Of a stretch of 64,000 nucleotides of DNA, positions 8,842-16,937 are shown in pieces. Position 1 is the first letter of the stretch; each line of letters begins with the position of its first letter. Position numbers and translations under genes: made by a program. The stretch spans positions 1-64,000 of the forward strand of contig JBBQSD010000012.1 in assembly GCA_038214135.1 (NCBI GenBank). Direction: 5' to 3'. The notes beneath the pieces were generated by a model that saw only the letters and a list, made by a program, of their open reading frames with translations, had not been told where the DNA came from and searched no databases. The DNA is from JANLSE01 sp038214135 (lineage in GTDB: Bacteria; Chloroflexota; Chloroflexia; Chloroflexales; Roseiflexaceae).

Positions 8842-8946
8842 CCGCAGGCTTTAGCCTGCGGATGGTAAGGCATTCCTTGCCGATAAAATACTCAATCTTC
8901 ATTGATGGCCCTTCATTATCCTCCGTGGGCGGTTCACGAACCGCCC
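8842..8946. repeat. two palindromes downstream of nuoE
   Basis: CCGCAGGCT (8842-8850)/AGCCTGCGG (8853-8861) can form a stable stem after nuoE. A second element, GGGCGGTTC (8927-8935)/GAACCGCCC (8938-8946), belongs to the main REP family. Confidence 0.7.
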
Positions 8947-8992
8947 CTCCCCCGATGTCACCATATATGTTAAACATCATGTGCGTTATGAT

Positions 8993-9021
8993 TTGACCAA
9001 GTGTCATTATGACCCTATAAT
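8993..9021 (+). promoter_or_regulatory. sigma70-like promoter upstream of tgt
   Basis: TTGACC (8993-8998), a 17-base spacer and TATAAT (9016-9021). Transcription from it would give a leader of about 120 bases before the preferred tgt start; no riboswitch fold was recognised there. Confidence 0.7.
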
Positions 9022-9149
9022 CCATCACACAGATATATTTGATCATAGTGAATCGTCATGGCGATAGCTATCGTCCTGCCGATCTTCGAATAAGATGCCT
9101 GCCGGTAGCCAATGGGCAATCGGCATGTTGCATGGTGGTGGTTGATTGC

Positions 9150-10361
9150 ATGGCGTTGCATTTTGAGATCCAATCCCGCGATCCACAGTCTCGGGCACGA
9201 ACCGGGGTGGTGACAACCGCCCATGGTTCGTTCGAGACGCCAATGTTTATGCCGGTTGGAACGCGTGGGACGGTCAAATCATTAACGCCGGAAGAGCTTG
9301 TGGATCATGGTGCCCAGATTATTCTTGGCAATACCTACCACTTGTATCTTCAGCCTGGCCACGAACTGATCGCGCGTATGGGCGGCCTGCACCGTTTTAT
9401 GGGCTGGGATGGCCCGATTCTGACTGATAGTGGCGGGTTTCAGGTGTTCAGCCTGATCTATGGCGGCATTGCCGATGAGGTCAAGGGGCGGCGGCCTGCC
9501 CACCCCGAAACAAAACCTGGCATGGTCAAGGTGACAGACGATGCGGTGATCTTCAAATCATATATCGATGGTTCATCGCATGTGTTCACGCCAGAACGCA
9601 GCATCGAGATCCAGAAAGGCATCGGTGCCGATATCATTCTGTGTTTCGATGAATTACCACCATTTCGGGCTGGGTACGATTATACGGCGCGCTCATTGGA
9701 ACGAACGCATGCCTGGGAACGGCGCTGCCTAGCCTACCACCGCCAAACGCTTGAGAATCCGGGGATACTGCCGTTTGTGGTTCCTAATCCCGATCAATCG
9801 CTGTTTGGGATTGTGCATGGTGGCGTGTTCGAGGATCTGCGCCAGTCCAGTGCCGAAGAACTCGGCGGCATGGGCTTCGATGGCCTGTGCATCGGTGGCT
9901 CGCTTGGCGGCGATAAAACGCAGATCAATGAAGTTGTGGATATGACCGTCCCGCATATGCCGGATGCATTGCCGCGCCATCTGCTGGGGATTGGCGATGT
10001 CGATGATCTGATCGAAGGGGTGGCCCGCGGGATCGACATGTTCGATTGTGTCAGCCCGACACGACTAGGGCGGCATGGATCGGCACTCGTTCGCGATCCC
10101 GAACGGCGTTGGAAGCTGCATGTCGCCAATGCCAGTTTGCGTGAGGACCAGGGGCCGCTTGATCAATGGTGCGATTGCTACACCTGCAAACGCTATTCAC
10201 GGGCCTATATCCATCATTTGTTTCGATCAGAGGAACTGCTTGGCATTCGGCTGGTCAGCCTGCATAATGTCGCATTTCTGCTCAAACTCATGCGTGAGGT
10301 GCGTACAAGCATTCGAAATGGCAGCTTTTCCGCGCTGCGCGCCGTGTGGCTGGGTGTATAA
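9150..10361 (+). CDS. tgt: tRNA-guanine transglycosylase
   Basis: Exchanges guanine-34 of GUN-anticodon tRNAs for preQ1 in queuosine synthesis. The chosen 403-residue form shows DSGGFQVFSL (active-site Asp region), GGSLGG, the nucleophile region DCVSPTRLGRHG and the zinc site CDCYTC with a downstream His (SLHN). The frame stays open to 9039, but homology starts only at FEIQSRDPQSRARTG, so the ATG at 9150 is preferred; its ribosome site is weak. A complete ECF importer begins 52 bases downstream in the same direction and may share the transcript. Confidence 0.93.
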   Translation: MALHFEIQSRDPQSRARTGVVTTAHGSFETPMFMPVGTRGTVKSLTPEELVDHGAQIILGNTYHLYLQPGHELIARMGGLHRFMGWDGPILTDSGGFQVFSLIYGGIADEVKGRRPAHPETKPGMVKVTDDAVIFKSYIDGSSHVFTPERSIEIQKGIGADIILCFDELPPFRAGYDYTARSLERTHAWERRCLAYHRQTLENPGILPFVVPNPDQSLFGIVHGGVFEDLRQSSAEELGGMGFDGLCIGGSLGGDKTQINEVVDMTVPHMPDALPRHLLGIGDVDDLIEGVARGIDMFDCVSPTRLGRHGSALVRDPERRWKLHVANASLREDQGPLDQWCDCYTCKRYSRAYIHHLFRSEELLGIRLVSLHNVAFLLKLMREVRTSIRNGSFSALRAVWLGV

Positions 10362-10413
10362 CATCATTCATCATTGGCTGATGTCTTGCAATAACGAATA
10401 GGGAGATCGAACC

Positions 10414-11208
10414 ATGAGAGGGCGACTCAATAGCACCGCGTTGGCGCTCATCCCGCTCGCAATCGCGATCAATATTGCTGGCGGACAGTTGATCAAAACC
10501 CTACGATTGCCAATCTACCTGGATAGCATTGGTACGGTACTGACGGGCGTATTGTTAGGGCCATGGATCGGGTTGATCACCGGGCTACTCTCCAACACGA
10601 TCTGGACGCTAAGTGGGCTTGATGCCTATGCGCTGACCTTCGCGCCGGTTGCTGGTGTGATTGGACTGATCGCCGGGTTTGCATCGCGCTTTGGAGCCTT
10701 TCGGGCCGGTTCGCCACGGGCACTCTCAGCAGCGATTGGCGCAATCTTCCTGTTTGCCCTGAGCCTGTTTGTGGTGACGTTTGTTAATGCAACTCCAAAC
10801 CCGGATGGCTCACTGGCCTTTCCAGTTGCTGCCGATCTTTTTGCCAACACAACCAATGTGATCATCTTCATTGTCGCATTGATTGCTGGTGCAGCCCTGG
10901 GCTATTTTGTCATTCGGGATGCTGGCTATGCTGGCGTGGCTGGTTTAATAACGGGCCTGGTTGCAGCGATTGTTTCCGCACCGATTGCGGCATATGTGTT
11001 TGGTGGCGTCACCGGATCGGGAACGGATGTGTTAGTTGCGGCATTCCAGGCCAGCGGTGCAAATATTCTGGCATCGGCATTCGCCCAGGGCACCGTTTCG
11101 GATCCATTCGATAAACTCACCTCGTTTATGGTCGTGTGGCTGATCGTCCAATCACTGCCGAATCGCCTGCTGCAACGCTTCCCTGGGACGCAACCAAAGG
11201 TTGTGTAG
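10414..11208 (+). CDS. ECF transporter substrate-binding S component
   Basis: A 264-residue integral membrane protein with about six hydrophobic segments. It starts ALALIPLAIAINIAGGQLIK and contains the LDSIGTVLTGVLLGPWIG type segment common in S components of energy-coupling factor importers. GGGAG precedes the ATG. T and A components follow directly, so this is a dedicated (group I) ECF system. The vitamin or precursor it binds cannot be read from the sequence. Its position behind tgt makes a queuosine precursor one candidate; riboflavin, thiamine precursors and others are not excluded. Confidence 0.85.
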   Translation: MRGRLNSTALALIPLAIAINIAGGQLIKTLRLPIYLDSIGTVLTGVLLGPWIGLITGLLSNTIWTLSGLDAYALTFAPVAGVIGLIAGFASRFGAFRAGSPRALSAAIGAIFLFALSLFVVTFVNATPNPDGSLAFPVAADLFANTTNVIIFIVALIAGAALGYFVIRDAGYAGVAGLITGLVAAIVSAPIAAYVFGGVTGSGTDVLVAAFQASGANILASAFAQGTVSDPFDKLTSFMVVWLIVQSLPNRLLQRFPGTQPKVV

Positions 11209-11222
11209 CGGGGCCGGGTTGT

Positions 11223-11250
11223 GTAGGGGCGGTTCACGAACCGCTCCTGC
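11223..11250. repeat. degenerate REP-like palindrome between S and T genes
   Basis: GTAGGGGCGGTTC (11223-11235) faces GAACCGCTCCTGC (11238-11250), an imperfect partner. It lies inside the likely ECF operon, 15 bases after the S-component stop. Confidence 0.75.
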
Positions 11251-11271
11251 GGTCATTGTTTCCCAAATTAT

Positions 11272-12054
11272 ATGCTCTCAATCTACACAATTGGTACCAG
11301 TTCACTGCATCGTTTGCACCCACTCACCAAACTGACTGGGGCGCTATTATTGATTCTGGCAACCTATCTCACCAATTGGCCGCTCGTGCCGGTGCTGGTG
11401 TTCGCTATCTTGCTTATCATTGCGCGGATCGCTGGTGTCGCCCAACGCCTGACTGGAACTGTCCTGCGGCTGATTCTGCCGGTGACGTTCTCGCTGTTTC
11501 TGATTCAGGGCATCCTGTTTCCACCAATCGGTGCGACGCCGCTGCCGCTTGGGCCAATCACGCTCACCTATGAAGGTCTGTTATTCGCCTATCTGATCGC
11601 GGCCCGCCTGCTTGTACTCAGTACAACGATCCTGCTGGTGCTGTTCACAACGCATCCATCGGATCTTGTGTTCGCCCTGACCGAACGTGGCCTGCCACGC
11701 AGCGTTGGCTATATTCTGCTGGTTTCACTCCAGATTGTGCCAGATATGACGGCCCGTGCGACGGCGATTCTCGATGTGCAGCGTTCGCGTGGCCTGGCAA
11801 CCGATGGTGCGCTCGGGCGAGTACGGGCAATCATTCCACTTATTGGGCCATTGGTGGTTGGCGCGTTGGTTGACGTTGAGGAACGAGCCATGGCGATTGA
11901 ATCGCGCGCCTACACAGCATCCGGCCCGAAGACGAGCCTACGCGTGCTGGCCGATAGTATTGCTCAACACCGTGCGCGAACTGTGATGCTGCTTGGCATT
12001 GCTGCTCTGATCATCTGGCGGATTGCCACAGCTATTGAGATACGGATTGTATAG
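11272..12054 (+). CDS. ecfT: ECF transporter transmembrane component T
   Basis: A 260-residue membrane subunit that couples the ATPases to the S component. After several hydrophobic helices it carries the two short Ala-Arg-Gly-type coupling motifs expected for EcfT, here DVQRSRGL (about residue 165) and the variant ESRAY (about residue 208). The stop codon is five bases before the start of the ATPase gene, a tight operon. Confidence 0.9.
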   Translation: MLSIYTIGTSSLHRLHPLTKLTGALLLILATYLTNWPLVPVLVFAILLIIARIAGVAQRLTGTVLRLILPVTFSLFLIQGILFPPIGATPLPLGPITLTYEGLLFAYLIAARLLVLSTTILLVLFTTHPSDLVFALTERGLPRSVGYILLVSLQIVPDMTARATAILDVQRSRGLATDGALGRVRAIIPLIGPLVVGALVDVEERAMAIESRAYTASGPKTSLRVLADSIAQHRARTVMLLGIAALIIWRIATAIEIRIV

Positions 12055-12059
12055 GCCTC

Positions 12060-13787
12060 ATGCAGATAAACCCTGTGATCGATCTCCAACACGCCTCATT
12101 CAGCTATGCTGGTACCACAACTCCCGCATTGCGTGATATAACCCTGACGGTGCTACAGGGGCAGATTTGTGCTGTGATCGGGCGAGCCGGTGCTGGCAAG
12201 AGTACGCTGTGTGCGCTCGTGGCCGGCTTCATTCCGCATTTCTTTCAGGGCGCAATCAGCGGCAGCGCAACCGTGGATAGCCAGAATGTGTTTGTGCGGC
12301 CAATCAGCGAGCTTGTGCGCCATGTGGCCCTGGTTGGTGGCAATGCATCTGGCCAGCTTTCTGGAGCCTGCGATACCGTTTTCGAGGAGGTTGGCTTCGC
12401 CCTGCAGAACCTGGGTGTGCCACGCGCCGAGATGATCGAACGGATCGAGTGGTCGCTGAATGCCCTACAGATCACCCACCTGCGCGATCGCTCACCCTAT
12501 GCGCTTTCCGGCGGCCAGCAGCAACGCCTGGTGATTGCTGCGGCTCTGGCGCTGCGCCCACCAGTGCTGGCACTCGATGAGCCAACCGCCCAGCTCGACC
12601 CACTCGCAATCGAGGAGCTTTCCGACCTCCTGCGCGAATTGGCCAAGAATGGCACGACCATGCTGATCGCCGAGCATCGCCTCGAATGGGTGGCGGCCCT
12701 GGCCGATAGCGTATCCGTGATTGATGCAGGCCAGATTGTTGCCGAAGGCCCGCCGCGTGAAATCCTGACTGACCCGAGATTGGAAACGCTGCGGATTGGC
12801 CGCCCGCGTTCGGTGACGATGGCCCAACGAGCAAAGGATGCTGGGCGCTGGCCAGCAGATCTGGCCCTGCCAATCACACTTGAGCAACTTGTCGATGGTA
12901 TTCGTGGGCACAGTGGGAGTTCTACAGAAGCGATCCATTCGCCTGCCGCCCGCCCATTACAGACGAGCAATGCGTCAAACCCAATACTACAGATCGAGAA
13001 TATCGCCTATACCTACCCGAGCGGCGTCCAGGCATTGCGTGGAGCCTCGCTGGTGGTCGGTCGGGGCGAACGGGTGGCGTTATTGGGCCGCAATGGAGCC
13101 GGCAAAAGTACACTCGTTCGTCATCTGAATGGCTTATTGCGGCCAAGTTCCGGGCGAGTGCTTGTGGCGGGCCAGGATACAAGCACAACCAGTGTTGGGC
13201 GCTGCGCTCGCACTGTCGGGATCGTCTTTCAGGATATTCGCAACCAACTGTTCGCTAGCACGGTGCGCGATGAATTGCGCTTCGGGCCACGCAACCTGGG
13301 TAAGAGCAAGAGCGAGATCGATACACTGGTTGATCGGGCGCTGGCAGCCCTTGATCTGACCGACGCAGCCGATTCGCATCCATATGATCTGGCACCGGCA
13401 CGCCGAAGGCTGGTGGCGATTGCGGCTGTGCTGGCGATGGATACCGATGTGCTGGTGCTGGATGAACCGACTGCCGGGCTGGATAATGCCAGTATTGCGC
13501 TGCTGGCCCAGCTTGTGTATGATCTGTCCAGCCGTGGCAAAAGCGCGATTGTTGTCAGCCACGATCTGGATTTCTGCTTCGAGACACTCGACCGCATCGT
13601 GCTGGTGCGTGATGGAGAGCTGACCCTCGATAGCCCGGCGAATATGCTTGACGAAGCGGAGCTAGCCATTCTGCACGAAACAATTGGATTGCCATTTGGG
13701 CTGCGTGCTGCCCAGGCGCTTGCACTTGATGCGAGTGATCCACTAAATAGCGTGCTGCTGGCGAGCGCACCCGAGATTGCGACCTGA
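12060..13787 (+). CDS. fused ECF transporter ATPase (A-A')
   Basis: Two ABC ATPase domains in one 575-residue chain. The first half has Walker A GRAGAGKST, signature LSGGQQQR, Walker B VLALDEP and the switch AEHRLEWV. The second half, from about residue 305, has Walker A GRNGAGKST and Walker B VLVLDEP, but its signature position reads LAPARRRL instead of LSGGQ. One composite ATP site is therefore probably degenerate. Such fused A proteins are known for ECF and YkoD-type systems. The two-domain protein can supply both ATPases of the importer. Confidence 0.9.
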   Translation: MQINPVIDLQHASFSYAGTTTPALRDITLTVLQGQICAVIGRAGAGKSTLCALVAGFIPHFFQGAISGSATVDSQNVFVRPISELVRHVALVGGNASGQLSGACDTVFEEVGFALQNLGVPRAEMIERIEWSLNALQITHLRDRSPYALSGGQQQRLVIAAALALRPPVLALDEPTAQLDPLAIEELSDLLRELAKNGTTMLIAEHRLEWVAALADSVSVIDAGQIVAEGPPREILTDPRLETLRIGRPRSVTMAQRAKDAGRWPADLALPITLEQLVDGIRGHSGSSTEAIHSPAARPLQTSNASNPILQIENIAYTYPSGVQALRGASLVVGRGERVALLGRNGAGKSTLVRHLNGLLRPSSGRVLVAGQDTSTTSVGRCARTVGIVFQDIRNQLFASTVRDELRFGPRNLGKSKSEIDTLVDRALAALDLTDAADSHPYDLAPARRRLVAIAAVLAMDTDVLVLDEPTAGLDNASIALLAQLVYDLSSRGKSAIVVSHDLDFCFETLDRIVLVRDGELTLDSPANMLDEAELAILHETIGLPFGLRAAQALALDASDPLNSVLLASAPEIAT

Positions 13788-13875
13788 TGTCGTTCCGGCT
13801 GCTGCAATGCGTGGTGAGTAGATGGCATGGTGATATGATAAGAGCAAACATGATGCCGAATCGGGAGCTTTGCCG

Positions 13876-14955
13876 ATGAGCACAGATAGTGTTTCTGGTG
13901 ATCTGCCACCAGCGCCACAGGTTGGCCGCATATCATTCAGCCCTATTCGTGATGAAGAGCCGCGCGGGTTGTGGGCACAGTTGCTCACCGCCTTCCGCGA
14001 TCTGAGTGGTTCGTTTGACCCATTCGCAAACGATGCCAACCCGCAGATCCGCGCCCTTGGCCGTGCGGCCCACAGCCGAACTCCACCCCTGGCCGATGAT
14101 TACTTCCAGATTGGCGATCTATGTGCCCACCTGACGCTCCAGGGAACGCTGTTGAGCCAGACCTATGCTGCCAAAACGATTGCAGCCTATCATCGTGCCG
14201 GTGAAGTCGCCCCCGAAGAACTCGCACTCGCACGCCAGGCGATACTGGCCTTTACTGCCTGGGCCACCGATACCGCCCGCCTGCTGGGGCGTGTTGAAAC
14301 GCTTGAAGTGGCCTTGCAGACATGTGAACTGGTTAGTCGGCTTGGGGACGATTCGGCGACGGCATGGCTTCTGGCAACCGAGGGGAGTTTGCGCGAGGAT
14401 ATCGACCGTGTGTTGGCAGGCGGTGAACCTGCCAGCCCCGCTCGTTCGAGTGAGCAGGAAAGTCGCCAGATCAGCGATCAGGCACAGATGTTGTTGCGCC
14501 AGGGCCAACCAGAACCAGCACTGCAATTGTTTGAACGGGCGCTGCTGGCCTCCGAACGCAATCATGCCGCCTGGCTATGGCGGGCAATGGCATTAACCGA
14601 CCTGGGCCGCTACAATGAGGCGATCAGCAGCTATGATCGAGCGCTCGATCTCGAACCAGAAAATGCTGGCGTGTGGAACAATAAAGGCGCACTGCTCATG
14701 GAACTTGGCCGCCTCGAGGCGGCATTGGCCTGCTTCGAACGGGCACTCGAACTAGCAAGCAGCACATCAACGATTCAAGCAATCTACTGGCTGAACAAGG
14801 GCAAAACCCTGTACATGCTTGGCCGCTATCCCGATGCACGTATAGCCCTAACGACAGCCCATGATCTCGATCCATCGCCCGAAAGTGCCGCCGGACTTGC
14901 CGCCTGCCAGGAACGGCTGAATAGCACGCCCGCAGCGCCAGAGTTGCCAGAATGA
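13876..14955 (+). CDS. TPR-repeat protein
   Basis: A 359-residue cytosolic protein. The N-terminal 180 residues are not recognised. From about residue 195 there are at least three tetratricopeptide repeats (AQMLLRQGQPEPALQLFERA, WLWRAMALTDLGRYNEAISS, WNNKGALLMELGRLEAALAC), followed by a fourth. GGGAG precedes the ATG at 13876; a TTG two codons earlier is less likely. Its TGA overlaps the ATG of the photolyase gene (ATGA), so the two are translationally coupled, but no functional link is known to me. Confidence 0.75.
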   Translation: MSTDSVSGDLPPAPQVGRISFSPIRDEEPRGLWAQLLTAFRDLSGSFDPFANDANPQIRALGRAAHSRTPPLADDYFQIGDLCAHLTLQGTLLSQTYAAKTIAAYHRAGEVAPEELALARQAILAFTAWATDTARLLGRVETLEVALQTCELVSRLGDDSATAWLLATEGSLREDIDRVLAGGEPASPARSSEQESRQISDQAQMLLRQGQPEPALQLFERALLASERNHAAWLWRAMALTDLGRYNEAISSYDRALDLEPENAGVWNNKGALLMELGRLEAALACFERALELASSTSTIQAIYWLNKGKTLYMLGRYPDARIALTTAHDLDPSPESAAGLAACQERLNSTPAAPELPE

Positions 14956-16394
14956 CCGCAATCCACTGGTTTCGGCGCGACCTACGCCTGCACGATAACC
15001 CGGCCTTTTCTGCGGCGCTGCACCACACAAATGCACAGGTGCTTCCCCTGTTCATCCTGGATGATGCGATCCTTTCTGCACCCGCCATCGCTCCGGCCAG
15101 AGTTGCGTTTCTGCTGGATTCATTGCGGGCACTTGATGCCGAATTACAGCAGCATGGCACTCGGCTGATCATACGCCGAGGGGCTTCGATCCCAACCCTG
15201 CGTGCTATTACAGAGGAAACCAGTGCAACGGCTGTCTACTGGAACCGCGATTACAGCCCATTCGCCAAAAAACGCGATGCCCAGGCAGCTGCGATGCTGC
15301 ACGAGATCGGGGTTGCAGCATTCGATTTCGCAGATACGATGATTCTGGGGCCAGATGCCGTTCGCACCAAAGAAGACCGCGTCTATACCGTCTTCACGCC
15401 CTTCCGGCGTACATGGCGTACGCTTGTTGATGCCAACCGAGATCTCCTTCTGGCCGAACACGAACTGCCAGCTATTGCACCACTGCCCGCTTCAATCTCC
15501 AGCGTGCCAATTCCGAGCATGGCCGAACTCGGCCAGGCAAACAACCAGATCATTCCGCCTGGTGGCGAGCAAGCCGGGCTAGCCCAATTACGCGCATTCA
15601 CCCAGGATCTATCGGCGGGCATTGGCGCATATGCATCCAGGCGCGATCTGATGGCCGAAACGGGAACCTCACGCCTATCGGCCTACCTGCGGCTTGGTTG
15701 TGTGGCACCCTGGGCCTGTTTGCGGGCGGCCAACACGATTTCGCCCATGGAAGCGATGGGAGAGAACCAGGCATCAATCGAAACCTGGGTGAGCGAACTG
15801 GCCTGGCGCGATTTCTATTATCAGATTATGGCCAACTTCCCACATGTGATGCAGGGAGCCTTCAGGCCAAAATATAACGCGATTGCCTGGGAGAATGACA
15901 AACAGTTGTTTGCGGCATGGTGTGCAGGCCAAACCGGCTACCCGATTATCGATGCGGCCATGCGCCAACTGCGCCAGGAAGCCTGGATGCACAACCGAGC
16001 CAGGATGATCGTCGCATCATTCCTGACAAAAGATCTGCTGATCGATTGGCGCTGGGGTGAACGCTACTTCATGCAAATGCTTGTCGATGGCGATCCAGCA
16101 TCCAACAATGGCGGCTGGCAATGGGCGGCTGGCACCGGCACCGATGCACAGCCCTATTTTCGCATTTTTAATCCAACCAGCCAGGGCCAGAAGTTCGATC
16201 CACAGGGCAGCTATGTCCGCCGCTATGTTCCAGAATTGGCACTCGTTCCAGATCACTACATCCACGCACCCTGGGCGATGCCAGCAGCAGAACAGAACCG
16301 GGTGGGAATAACAATCGGGCGCGATTACCCAATGCCGATTGTTGATCATGCAGTGCAGCGCGAACGGGCATTGGCGATCTATCGTATCAAGTAA
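14952..16394 (+). CDS. phr: deoxyribodipyrimidine photolyase
   Basis: Class I CPD photolyase/cryptochrome family, light-driven repair of UV dimers, 480 residues (typical length). The N-terminal antenna domain begins IHWFRRDLRLHDNPA. The FAD domain shows WVSELAWRDFYYQIM, the loop around AMRQLRQEAWMHNRARM and the strong block NNGGWQWAAGTGTDAQPY with the following RIFNP. The Asn after W-A in plant-type photolyases and the Trp electron-transfer residues are in place, favouring a repair enzyme over a cryptochrome. Starts within the stop of the TPR gene. Confidence 0.94.
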   Translation: MTAIHWFRRDLRLHDNPAFSAALHHTNAQVLPLFILDDAILSAPAIAPARVAFLLDSLRALDAELQQHGTRLIIRRGASIPTLRAITEETSATAVYWNRDYSPFAKKRDAQAAAMLHEIGVAAFDFADTMILGPDAVRTKEDRVYTVFTPFRRTWRTLVDANRDLLLAEHELPAIAPLPASISSVPIPSMAELGQANNQIIPPGGEQAGLAQLRAFTQDLSAGIGAYASRRDLMAETGTSRLSAYLRLGCVAPWACLRAANTISPMEAMGENQASIETWVSELAWRDFYYQIMANFPHVMQGAFRPKYNAIAWENDKQLFAAWCAGQTGYPIIDAAMRQLRQEAWMHNRARMIVASFLTKDLLIDWRWGERYFMQMLVDGDPASNNGGWQWAAGTGTDAQPYFRIFNPTSQGQKFDPQGSYVRRYVPELALVPDHYIHAPWAMPAAEQNRVGITIGRDYPMPIVDHAVQRERALAIYRIK

Positions 16395-16937
16395 AGATGC
16401 AAGATATTGCGTCTCTGGTGTTGCTAAATAACCACTGCATATGCTATAGTGAAGAGGACTACCGGGCAGGCTTGTATCGCAGCACGCGCAGCCGCCCGTC
16501 CGTGAGAATGATCGTTTCGTCCGTCTCGGTAACGGAATGCTATTGTGAACAACTTTGTCGTCCGGTTACACGACCGCCTGGCTCCCGACGTGGCCTTTGC
16601 CACCCGGTCTGCCGCTGTCGCCACCCGAATGACTGGCGGTGCTGTGATGCGCTCCTATGACCTGCACGCCGGTGTGGCTGAGGTCCGAGCGATGTCTGGC
16701 ACCGGGTGTAGAAATGAGTTTGATGGCTGTGATGGCAGCAAGGCGCAGATCCCAATACTGCTCTTTGGTGGATGCCAAGCTGGTACATACGATAATGTAC
16801 CAGTGGCTTCCTATGCTGGTATGAGGGTAGCCTGTTTTTCGTACAACCCTCGATCACAGTTTTATAACATCGTTCTATGCCACGACTCACACGCAACTCC
16901 GTTACCTCCATCCAACCAGGAGTGAGTCAAACGAACA
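16395..16937. other. intergenic region without a convincing gene
   Basis: A degenerate palindrome (AGATGCAA/TTGCGTCT, 16395-16414) follows the photolyase stop. The remaining 520 bases have open frames on both strands, but none shows family motifs or a ribosome site. On the minus strand 16459-16530 reads TETDETIILTDGRLRVLRY before a stop, which could be the tail of a lost gene; this is weak. Confidence 0.4.

Noticed and set aside
9022..9149. preQ1 riboswitch in the tgt leader
   Set aside because: The leader of about 120 bases shows no match to the short preQ1-I pattern that I could recognise; a covariance-model search would be needed.
16540..16925. Overlapping open frames on both strands between photolyase and NYN genes
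   Set aside because: Neither has a ribosome site or recognisable family; Cys/His/Arg-rich translations are typical of noncoding GC-rich DNA.
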